64,000 nucleotides of DNA from assembly GCA_028278225.1 (NCBI GenBank), contig JANQEU010000088.1, forward strand, positions 1 to 64,000, given 5' to 3'. The translations under genes were made by a program, and so were the position numbers. The notes below the pieces were generated by a model, which was not told where the DNA came from, ran no database searches, and was given only the letters and a program-made list of their open reading frames with translations. The DNA comes from Cyclobacteriaceae bacterium (lineage in GTDB: Bacteria; Bacteroidota; Bacteroidia; Cytophagales; Cyclobacteriaceae). This document shows, piece by piece, positions 33,457 to 41,133 of the stretch (position 1 is its first letter; each line of letters opens with the position of its first letter).

Positions 33457-34587
33457 ATGAAATACATATCCGGATTAACACTTCCTTTACTTCTTCTTCT
33501 GCCATTTGCCTGCAACCAGAAAGAGTACCCGGCTGCCGTAAATTCGCTAATTCCGAATAAAACAATTGATACAGCGCAGATAGATACCATATCCGTTTAC
33601 GCCTCTAATTTTCCAAATGGCACGGAGATTTCCGTTTGTATCATAAGGGACAGTATCCCGGGATATATTGGATTCAGTAGAGTAAATGACACACTGATCC
33701 CTGTCCGGAACGAAGAAGTTTTATTTGAAATCGGTTCAATTTCCAAAGTATTCACATCGACATTGTTAGTTAGCATTTTAAGCGAGGGTGGAATTAGGCT
33801 GGATCAGCTGGTTTCCGATTTCTTTGATTTCGATTTTGCGGATTCTGCCCTTGCCACAGTGACGTTTAAGCAATTGGCAAATCACACATCAGGACTTCCC
33901 AGGTTACCAACGGATTTGATGACTTCACTGGAATTGAGGTCCGATGATCCCTACAGTAAATACGGACCGGAGCGCCTGGAAACACAATTAAAAGAGAAAA
34001 TCAAATCATATACTGATCCCGGGTCAGCATATGAATACTCAAACCTGGGTGCTGGATTACTCAGTTACACACTGGCGCGGGCTCAGGACATATCTTACGA
34101 ATCCATGTTGCAGGAAAAGATTTTCAGTAAATATGGAATGATATCATCAACCACCCAGATCTCCAATGTACAGAACAGACTGGCCGGTGCACTGGATAAA
34201 AATGGCAAACCAACCTCCAATTGGGATCTAAATGTATTCGTTGGCGCCGGCGGGATCATGTCCAGTACCAAAGATCTTTCATTATTTGTCCGGGCAAACT
34301 TCTCCGAAGACTCAATCCTGAGATTTCAACAGCAGGAAACTTTTGAAATAAATCCCCAGTTGGCCGTTGCACTTGGCTGGCATATCAGTAAATATGAGAC
34401 TGATCAGTATCACTGGCACAATGGAGGTACAGGGGGATATACCTCTATGTGTATTTTCAATAATCGGACCAGGAATGCCGTAATTGTCCTTTCTAATGTA
34501 TCTGCATTCAATGTTAACTCCCGGAACATAGATCATCTGGCCAATGCTTTGATGAAGTCGATTGAGAAGGTTAGTCTTCTTCAATGA
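33457..34587 (+). CDS. Serine hydrolase, class C beta-lactamase family lipoprotein
   Basis: The lipoprotein signal is MKYISGLTLPLLLLLPFAC. The fold follows the penicillin-binding-protein/class C family: Ser94-x-x-Lys97 (SISK) as nucleophile pair, the Tyr-x-Asn motif in YEYSNLGAG (near residue 200), and the His-x-Gly type motif in HNGGTGGYTSM. Related enzymes are esterases, D-aminopeptidases or carboxypeptidases as well as lactamases; I would not claim antibiotic resistance. Its 3' end overlaps the convergent sdaA end by 17 bp. Confidence 0.85.
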   Translation: MKYISGLTLPLLLLLPFACNQKEYPAAVNSLIPNKTIDTAQIDTISVYASNFPNGTEISVCIIRDSIPGYIGFSRVNDTLIPVRNEEVLFEIGSISKVFTSTLLVSILSEGGIRLDQLVSDFFDFDFADSALATVTFKQLANHTSGLPRLPTDLMTSLELRSDDPYSKYGPERLETQLKEKIKSYTDPGSAYEYSNLGAGLLSYTLARAQDISYESMLQEKIFSKYGMISSTTQISNVQNRLAGALDKNGKPTSNWDLNVFVGAGGIMSSTKDLSLFVRANFSEDSILRFQQQETFEINPQLAVALGWHISKYETDQYHWHNGGTGGYTSMCIFNNRTRNAVIVLSNVSAFNVNSRNIDHLANALMKSIEKVSLLQ

Positions 34588-35467
34588 TGTCAATATCTTT
34601 GATCAGGACGCGGTCGCTGATCGCCTGACCTGTAGGCGTAACTGCCAGCCCTCCCTGGGCCGTTTCCTTGTATTTGTCTTCCATGGATTGCCCGATTTCT
34701 CCCATAGCATCGACACATTCATCAACGGGGATCACCGGATTGACATCTGCCAGGGCAATTTGCGCGGAGGAATTTGCAATAGCGGCGGCGCTCGCATTTC
34801 GCACCACACAAGGAACCTCAACCAGGCCGGCTACAGGATCACAAACCAAACCCAGCATACATTGAATTGTAATGGCCACTGCATTGAAAGCTTGCGTAGC
34901 GGATCCACCCAGACAATGAACAATAGCGGCGGCGGCCATGGCGGCGGCCGATCCGGTTTCAGCCTGGCAGCCTCCGACAGCTCCCGCAAGGGACGCCCTT
35001 TTTTCCAGAATCAGGGCGACTCCCGCACCAACCAGTAACCCTTCCAGGATCTTCCTGTCCTCCAGGTGATGTATCTCCTGCAACGTGACCATTGTCCCTG
35101 GCAGTATTCCTGAGGCGCCCGCTGTGGGAGCAGCTACCACACGCCCCATACAGGAGTTGACCTCTTTAGCTGATAAGGCCCTGGATATCAGTCTTTGGAA
35201 TTCCGGAGAAAGAACGGAAACCTTGTGATCATACACCTTCTTCGCACCATTGCTGATCATACCGGAAAAAGAGGACATTTCCTCTGTCAATCCGGTCACA
35301 ACAGCCTCTTTCATAACATCATAAGCATGCTGCAGATTGCTCCATATTTCTGCTTCAGTACTATGTTTCTGCTCTATTTCGTAGGTGATAACCGGTTCAA
35401 ATATTGCCGATCCGTTTTTCGAGCAGTACGTACTCCACTCCTCAAAACTTTCAAATAACAAATTCAT
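34571..35467 (-). CDS. sdaA: L-serine ammonia-lyase, iron-sulphur type, alpha part (SdaA)
   Basis: Deaminates serine to pyruvate and ammonia with a labile 4Fe-4S cluster. The 298-residue protein corresponds to the SdaA alpha domain: EVNSCMGRVVAAPTAGASGILPGTM, the cluster cysteines in GGCQAETGSAAAMA, IVHCLGG and VCDPVAGLVEVPC, and the closing GLAVTPTG. No SdaB (beta) gene lies beside it in the window, so the partner domain must be elsewhere or the enzyme differs from the standard two-subunit form. ATG at 35467 is the start; a TTG upstream is disregarded. Confidence 0.93.
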   Translation of the reverse strand: MNLLFESFEEWSTYCSKNGSAIFEPVITYEIEQKHSTEAEIWSNLQHAYDVMKEAVVTGLTEEMSSFSGMISNGAKKVYDHKVSVLSPEFQRLISRALSAKEVNSCMGRVVAAPTAGASGILPGTMVTLQEIHHLEDRKILEGLLVGAGVALILEKRASLAGAVGGCQAETGSAAAMAAAAIVHCLGGSATQAFNAVAITIQCMLGLVCDPVAGLVEVPCVVRNASAAAIANSSAQIALADVNPVIPVDECVDAMGEIGQSMEDKYKETAQGGLAVTPTGQAISDRVLIKDIDIIEED

Positions 35468-35523
35468 TTTGGTCTTCTTCTTGGGTGATAACAAAGTTAT
35501 GAATGTTGGGTGAGTGTTTTATC

Positions 35524-35531
35524 TATCTTTG
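35524..35531 (+). promoter_or_regulatory. Candidate promoter element TATCTTTG before hemE
   Basis: TATCTTTG matches the Bacteroidota -7 consensus TAnnTTTG and ends 5 bp before the hemE ATG; no clear -33 element is seen at the right distance. If used, the message would be leaderless. Low confidence. Confidence 0.25.
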
Positions 35532-35535
35532 CGCG

Positions 35536-36576
35536 ATGCCTCTGAAAAATGACCTTATTCTGAAAGCTGCAAATGGTGAAAAAGTGCCGCGCACTCCCGT
35601 ATGGCTAATGCGGCAGGCGGGTAGAATACTCCCCGAATACAGGGCTGTTCGTGAAAAATTAGGCAGCTTCAAGGAATTAGTCGAAACTCCTGAGTTAGCG
35701 GCGGAAGTGACAATTCAACCGGTTGATATCCTGAATGTGGATGCCGCCATCATCTTTTCTGATATATTGGTGATTCCGGAGGCTATGGGCCTGCGTTATC
35801 AAATGATAGAAAAAAAGGGTCCTTACTTTCCTAAGATTGTTGGAAATGCCGGTGATCTGTCCGGAATAAATACCATTGAAGGTGAAGAGCTTTCATATGT
35901 CTACCGGGCAATTGAAATTACAAAATCCGAATTAAACGGACGAGTACCTCTGATTGGATTTGCAGGTGCTCCCTGGACCATCTTTGCCTATATGACCGAG
36001 GGAAGCGGTAGTAAGACTTTTTCAAAAGCAAGAAGGTTTTTGTACCAGCAACCGGATACAGCTCATAAACTGCTTGAAATGTTGACTGAGAGTATCATCA
36101 GATATCTGAAACTGCAAATAAAGGCTGGCGCCGACATGGTCCAGATCTTTGACTCATGGGCAGGTATCCTCACACCACACCACTACAGGCAATTTTCACT
36201 CAAATATCTGGATAGAATCGCCTCGTCAATATCCGAAGTACCTCTAACCATTTTTGCAAAGGGAGCCTGGTTTGCTTTGGAAGACATTGGCAAACTGGAT
36301 TGCAATACGATAGGCCTGGACTGGAATGTTGACCCAAAGGACGCCACAAGGATCTTACCGGGAAAAACACTTCAGGGAAATCTTGATCCTTGCGTACTCT
36401 ATGCCGACAATGAGGATATAATACGGGAAACCAATAAAATGCTTGACGGCTTTAAAGGGCAAGCCCATATCGCCAACCTGGGACATGGTGTGTACCCCGA
36501 CACAGACCCCGAAAAGGTCAGGATATTTATTGAGACTGTAAAGGAGTATTCAATTTCAAACCAGATCGCGAAATAG
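35536..36576 (+). CDS. hemE: Uroporphyrinogen decarboxylase
   Basis: Removes four acetate carboxyls from uroporphyrinogen III to give coproporphyrinogen III in haem synthesis. The 346-residue protein has the conserved N-terminal [15 protein letters not shown] (PVWxMRQAGR), the catalytic aspartate in [20 protein letters not shown], and [10 protein letters not shown] at the end. ATG at 35536 precedes MPLKNDLIL, the usual start; an upstream in-frame start at 35503 would add an unconserved stretch. It overlaps the convergent 7TMR gene by 21 bp. Confidence 0.97.
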   Translation: MPLKNDLILKAANGEKVPRTPVWLMRQAGRILPEYRAVREKLGSFKELVETPELAAEVTIQPVDILNVDAAIIFSDILVIPEAMGLRYQMIEKKGPYFPKIVGNAGDLSGINTIEGEELSYVYRAIEITKSELNGRVPLIGFAGAPWTIFAYMTEGSGSKTFSKARRFLYQQPDTAHKLLEMLTESIIRYLKLQIKAGADMVQIFDSWAGILTPHHYRQFSLKYLDRIASSISEVPLTIFAKGAWFALEDIGKLDCNTIGLDWNVDPKDATRILPGKTLQGNLDPCVLYADNEDIIRETNKMLDGFKGQAHIANLGHGVYPDTDPEKVRIFIETVKEYSISNQIAK

Positions 36577-37791
36577 CTGATTTTTCCTGGAATAGGTATA
36601 CAATTGCAGGGACTGAAGTATCAGGAATACGATGTAACCGACAAAACTTAAATAGGTAAGTCGTGGTAGCCAGCCGAGGTATACGAACACGAGATGGCTG
36701 AAGACTCCAAAAGCTACGGCCACACTAAGTATTCCGTAAAGAGATCCGTCACGCTTTTTCAGGAATGCCGCCAGGAAAACCGTCAGTCCATAGAAGAAAT
36801 AGCCTAACAAAATAATCAGGAAAGGTTCGATCAGGGTGGTGAAGAATAAAGGAGTGGTGACAATTGTGACAATAGTAAATACCGCACCAATTATCCCCAG
36901 TGAGTTGATGACCCAACTATGCGTTTCGTCAGGATACATCGCCTCAATATACTTTGCGAATAGAAAAGGGCTGATGAACAACGTACAATACTCCAGTGTG
37001 ACTCCTACATTCCATGGAAAATCAGGGAGAAGGGAGTGCAAGATATACAGATCGGCCCCCGCAATCCTGTAACTGTAGACAATGCAGAATAAAGAGAAGT
37101 AGAAAGAGGCCATATCCAGGGAAATGAACCCAAATCTGACAAGGAAGAATACCGCAAGCAGGATTAGAAATACCGTCAACACAGCTGCCTGATTCCACAA
37201 TGATCTGAACTGCGTGTAGATCTTATCTTTCAAACCAAATCGAATGGTCTGACGGGCACCTCCTTTGCTATGATCGTAATTTGCGATTTGTAAAACGAGT
37301 TCAAGTGTTTTTTCCTTTTGAGGTAGATCGACCACCTGCGGTCTCCACTCCGCACGATAGTCCTCTTTCCTCAGTGCAACTTGCCCATTGCTCGCAACCG
37401 GTTCTCCGTCAACATATAATCTGTAAGAACAATAATAATCCTCCAGGTACAGCGCATAGTCCTCCGTGTGATCAGGGATATCCAGCAGTAATCTGTATGT
37501 AGCACATCCAATATTTGATAATGAGTCCGTGACTGAAAAACCGTCATTCCATAGCGCTGGAAACTGGTAATAATCGGCGAACCGCCGATCAAAGCCACCT
37601 GGCTTTATCAGTTTATTCCAATAGAACTCCCAATCACCCGTAAGCTCAACATTCTGCACAAAATCTTCCTTTGAAAGATCGATCCTCCCCCTTGATACCT
37701 GGGAGCTTGCTCCGAACGGTATTGTGAATATTGCAATGAGAATGAAGCTCCTGTGAAACCTGCTACTCAAAGAATTCCTGGAGGATTTCAT
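36556..37791 (-). CDS. 7TMR-DISM membrane protein without an output domain
   Basis: A seven-helix receptor-type protein. After the signal segment (to about residue 35) comes an extracytoplasmic 7TMR-DISM type 2 domain (residues 40-190; [35 protein letters not shown]) and then seven hydrophobic segments (about 195-410). Members usually carry a kinase, GGDEF or HTH output domain at the C terminus; this one ends just after the last helix with a short Lys/Arg tail ([12 protein letters not shown]). It therefore must act through a separate partner or as a stand-alone membrane protein. ATG at 37791 follows GGAGATTGGAAAG; the stop overlaps convergent hemE by 21 bp and the start region overlaps the end of the kinase gene by 29 bp. 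Confidence 0.8.
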   Translation of the reverse strand: MKSSRNSLSSRFHRSFILIAIFTIPFGASSQVSRGRIDLSKEDFVQNVELTGDWEFYWNKLIKPGGFDRRFADYYQFPALWNDGFSVTDSLSNIGCATYRLLLDIPDHTEDYALYLEDYYCSYRLYVDGEPVASNGQVALRKEDYRAEWRPQVVDLPQKEKTLELVLQIANYDHSKGGARQTIRFGLKDKIYTQFRSLWNQAAVLTVFLILLAVFFLVRFGFISLDMASFYFSLFCIVYSYRIAGADLYILHSLLPDFPWNVGVTLEYCTLFISPFLFAKYIEAMYPDETHSWVINSLGIIGAVFTIVTIVTTPLFFTTLIEPFLIILLGYFFYGLTVFLAAFLKKRDGSLYGILSVAVAFGVFSHLVFVYLGWLPRLTYLSFVGYIVFLILQSLQLYTYSRKNQLFRDLV

Positions 37792-38767
37792 TCTTTCCAA
37801 TCTCCTTTAAAAGGTCTTCCATGATAATAGGGACCACACCGGGATATTCACAAACTATTCCTCCTGCAAGGTTTGCCAGTTCTGCGATCATGGCCAGAGG
37901 AATGCCAAGAGTTATGCAAAGAGCGGCTATGCTTATCACCGTATCACCTGCACCGGAAACGTCAGAGATGTTTCTTAGGTGGGCCGGAAAGACACCGTGA
38001 TGTGTTTGATCTTGAAAATAGATGCCCTTGTCTGACAATGTCAATAATACATTTGAAATACCCATTTCCCCAATAAGACGATCTACCGCTTTCTTTAATT
38101 CATGCTCATCGTCAACGGAAAATTTAAACATCAAACCCTGCTGTAGCTCTTTTAAATTGGGTTTGAATAAGGTTGAATTTCTATAAAAATGAAAGTTTTT
38201 GTGTTTTGGATCCACCGCTGACGGGATTCCCTTCTTGTTCGCAAGATCAACAGTGAACTCTATTACATGCTTATTGAGACAACCTTTGTCATAGTCCTCA
38301 AAAATGACCACCTCAACATCATCCATCAATTCCTTGATGTGTGACTCCAGTGCCTTCTGATCAATGGCACTCAGGGCCTTATCATTTTCTTCGTCTATTC
38401 TGATAAGGTGATGACTTCCAGAGATCAATCTGTTCTTAAGGGTGGTCTGACGACTTTGACTTCTGATGATGCCTGCTGAATTCATACCTTCCAATTCCAT
38501 CAGCCTCAGGTACTCATCAGCCGGATCGTCATCACCGACTATAGAGCATAGTACGGGGGTAGCTCCGAGGGCCTTAATATTTAATGCAACATTTGCAGCT
38601 CCTCCCAACCTGTTTTCCTTTGACTTCACATTCATGATAGGCACCGGAGCTTCCGGTGAGATCCTGCTTACAGATCCGTATATGTAAGAATCCACCATCA
38701 CATCTCCTATGATGAGGACTTTTTTCCCTTTAAATGCTTCGATTAAGCTTTCGGGGGAAAAACGCAT
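37763..38767 (-). CDS. PfkB-family kinase, heptose-7-phosphate kinase-like (RfaE1/HldA domain)
   Basis: Phosphorylates a heptose-7-phosphate on the way to ADP-heptose for LPS core, if the assignment holds. The 334-residue PfkB protein has VLIIGDVMVDSYIYG, EAPVPIMNVKSKENRLGGAANVALNIKALGA (conserved RLGGAANVA), and the catalytic GAGDTV with SDVSGAGDTVISIAAL. No cytidylyltransferase domain follows, so it is the kinase half only. The start ATG at 38767 shares its A with the stop TGA of the upstream aminotransferase gene, giving tight coupling. Other sugar kinases of this fold cannot be excluded. Confidence 0.88.
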   Translation of the reverse strand: MRFSPESLIEAFKGKKVLIIGDVMVDSYIYGSVSRISPEAPVPIMNVKSKENRLGGAANVALNIKALGATPVLCSIVGDDDPADEYLRLMELEGMNSAGIIRSQSRQTTLKNRLISGSHHLIRIDEENDKALSAIDQKALESHIKELMDDVEVVIFEDYDKGCLNKHVIEFTVDLANKKGIPSAVDPKHKNFHFYRNSTLFKPNLKELQQGLMFKFSVDDEHELKKAVDRLIGEMGISNVLLTLSDKGIYFQDQTHHGVFPAHLRNISDVSGAGDTVISIAALCITLGIPLAMIAELANLAGGIVCEYPGVVPIIMEDLLKEIGKNEILQEFFE

Positions 38768-39951
38768 CAATAAATCTTTTCCAGTGACTCCTTTATCCTG
38801 CCGATGGAGGTTTTTAGTTCTTCTTCCGACGCTGCATAAGAAAGTCGAATGCACTCAGGTGATCCGAATGCTTCACCGGTAACCAGGGAAACCCGGGCCT
38901 CCTCAAGCATGTACATGCAGAAATCAGTGGCATTGTTGATCGGTCCTTTCCCAAAATATTCTTTCACATTGGGGAAAAAATAAAATGCCCCCTGTGGCAT
39001 GTTGACCTGAATGCCCGGAATATCACTCAACAGATCATGGACCAGGGCTCTCCTGTTCAAATAAGCCCTTGCCATTTCACCTGACGATTCCTTTGAACCC
39101 GTTAGCGCAGTGAAAGCGGCTCTTTGGGCAATAGAGCTATTCGCGGAAGTCATTTGCCCCTGCATTTTGTTAGCCGCTTTGGCCAGCCATCCGGGCGCTC
39201 CGATATAGCCTACCCGCCATCCGGTCATTGCATATCCTTTAGAGAAACCGTTAACCGTTACGGTACGATCAAGCATTCCTTCCATTGTTCCAATACTTGC
39301 ATGCGCACCACTAAAATTGATCAATTCGTAGATCTCATCGGAGATTATAATTATATCCGGATATTTTTTCAGCACTTCCGCCAAAAGCGCAAGTTCCTCT
39401 TTAGTAAAAACGGAGCCCGTAGGATTGCAGGGTGAGGAGAAAATTACGGCTTTTGTCTTAGATGTAATTGCCTTTTCCAGTTGCTCCGCTGACGCCTTAA
39501 AATCATTTTCAATATTCCCTTCAATGAATACCGGCACACCTTCTGCCAGCAGGATCATTGCAGTATAACTCACCCAGTAAGGGGTAAAGACAATCACTTC
39601 ATCACCAGGATCCAGAAGTGCCATGAAGACATTGGAAATGGACTGTTTTGCGCCGTTTGAGACTACAATCTGATCCGGAGTGTAATCAAGATCATTATCA
39701 TCTTTAAACTTTTTCGAGATCGCTTCTCTCAAATCGAGGTAACCGTTAACAGGAGGGTACGCAAAATACTTCCCTGAATGTAAAGCCTCAATTGCACCCT
39801 CAATGATAAAATCAGGCGTCTTGAAATCCGGTTCACCCAGGCTTAAACTAATTACATCAATTCCTTTTTGTTTCATTTCCCTCGCTTTAGCGGCCATTGC
39901 CAGCGTAGCAGATTCGGGGATACTTTTGATTCTTTTCGATTGTAAATCCAT
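38767..39951 (-). CDS. Class I/II pyridoxal-phosphate aminotransferase (aspartate aminotransferase-like)
   Basis: A fold-type-I transaminase of 394 residues. Visible are VISLSLGEPDFKTPDFI, the YPPVNGYLDLREAIS substrate region, FTPYWVSY, VIFSSPCNPTGSVF, IIISDEIYE, the PLP-lysine motif VNGFSKGYAMTGWRVGYIGA and the C-terminal Arg-bearing IRLSYA. The set fits aspartate/prephenate-type aminotransferase AspC/AspB. ATG at 39951 is the first start that leads directly into MDLQSKRIKSI; upstream sequence is non-conserved. It is translationally coupled to the kinase gene after it. Confidence 0.93.
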   Translation of the reverse strand: MDLQSKRIKSIPESATLAMAAKAREMKQKGIDVISLSLGEPDFKTPDFIIEGAIEALHSGKYFAYPPVNGYLDLREAISKKFKDDNDLDYTPDQIVVSNGAKQSISNVFMALLDPGDEVIVFTPYWVSYTAMILLAEGVPVFIEGNIENDFKASAEQLEKAITSKTKAVIFSSPCNPTGSVFTKEELALLAEVLKKYPDIIIISDEIYELINFSGAHASIGTMEGMLDRTVTVNGFSKGYAMTGWRVGYIGAPGWLAKAANKMQGQMTSANSSIAQRAAFTALTGSKESSGEMARAYLNRRALVHDLLSDIPGIQVNMPQGAFYFFPNVKEYFGKGPINNATDFCMYMLEEARVSLVTGEAFGSPECIRLSYAASEEELKTSIGRIKESLEKIY

Positions 39952-40040
39952 AGTCCTAAGAAATTCGCTCAAAATTAAGAATATAGACCACTGTTTAGTA
40001 CTTTCATGATTATTATTATTTAAAAAAACAGTCATCGATT

Positions 40041-41132
40041 ATGCTAAAGCTTAGCCGAATTGGAATTTTGTTGATGTTTTGTCAGTTCAACAGTCTTTAC
40101 GCTCAAAGAGGAGATTTTATTTTATCAGTTTACGCCGACACCTATTATTCCTGGGATAACAGTGAACCTGTGGACGGATGGAAGCAATATGTTACGCAAG
40201 CAGCCCGGCACAATGAATTTAATATCAATCTTACAGCTTTCACGGTAACATACGATGATGAAAATTTACGCGGGACTATCACACTCCAAACCGGTACCTA
40301 TCCATTCAGAAACTATGCCGAACCTAATCCCCTGGGTCAAATCATAAATGAAGCCAACATTGGATTTAAGATTGGTGAAAAGAACTGGATAGATATGGGT
40401 GTGATGGGTGGACATTTCGGATATGAAAGCGCTTTTTCCCTGGACAACGAACTTTATACTCAGGCGCTGGTGACCGAATACACACCTTACTACCAGACAG
40501 GAATACAACTATCATCTCAGATCCGTGAAAACTTAACCTTAAGAGCCGTGGTAGTCAATGGATGGCAAAATATTTTTGAGGGTGAACCTATTTCGGGCAC
40601 CGGATTCAACAAGTCAAAATCAGTCGGCATAGCTGCTGACTACCAATACAGGGATAACATAATGTTTGGCTACGGTAACTATGCAGGAAATGAAGGAAAT
40701 GAAACGACAGGCAAAAAGTACAGGTTTCATAACAACTTTGTTGCCAGTTACTCAGGGTCATCCTTCTCCTCAGCGCTAAGTGTTGACTGGACACGCCAGG
40801 AACTTCTAACAGCGAACAAAAAGGGCAATGTGCTTTTTATTACCTGGATCAATAAATTTGATATCAAGGATTTTCTTTCCATAGGCGCTAGATACGAATA
40901 TGTTGCTGATCGTGACCAGATCTTGTTTTCCACGATAGCTCCGGGATTTCAAACCAACATAATTTCGGGATCGATCAATTTTTATACATCAGATCACTCG
41001 GCTTTTAAGCTGGAGTTGAAGCAGTATTACGGTGAGGAAAACATATGGACAAACGGATCCCAACCCGTTTCCAACAATAATTTCATGATAACCGGTGGAT
41101 TTGCCATAAGGATCAATCATATCACTCATTAG
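40041..41132 (+). CDS. Outer-membrane beta-barrel protein, BBP2 porin-like
   Basis: The 363-residue protein has a signal peptide (MLKLSRIGILLMFCQFNSLYAQ) and a repeated alternating-strand pattern with aromatic girdle residues and a terminal Ile/Asn-rich strand (FMITGGFAIRINHI). The start of the mature part, ILSVYADTYYSWDNSEPVDGWKQYVTQAARHNEFNINLT, is the signature of the OmpL/BBP2 barrel family in Bacteroidota. Substrate unknown. It stops 1 bp before the ATG of the first giant sensor kinase, so it may share its message and could supply the sensor's ligand. Confidence 0.85.
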   Translation: MLKLSRIGILLMFCQFNSLYAQRGDFILSVYADTYYSWDNSEPVDGWKQYVTQAARHNEFNINLTAFTVTYDDENLRGTITLQTGTYPFRNYAEPNPLGQIINEANIGFKIGEKNWIDMGVMGGHFGYESAFSLDNELYTQALVTEYTPYYQTGIQLSSQIRENLTLRAVVVNGWQNIFEGEPISGTGFNKSKSVGIAADYQYRDNIMFGYGNYAGNEGNETTGKKYRFHNNFVASYSGSSFSSALSVDWTRQELLTANKKGNVLFITWINKFDIKDFLSIGARYEYVADRDQILFSTIAPGFQTNIISGSINFYTSDHSAFKLELKQYYGEENIWTNGSQPVSNNNFMITGGFAIRINHITH

Positions 41133-41133
41133 C

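Noticed and set aside
33457-34587. A true beta-lactamase resistance gene
   Set aside because: The SxxK, YxN and HxG pattern is shared by many esterases and peptidases of this fold; sequence alone cannot support resistance.
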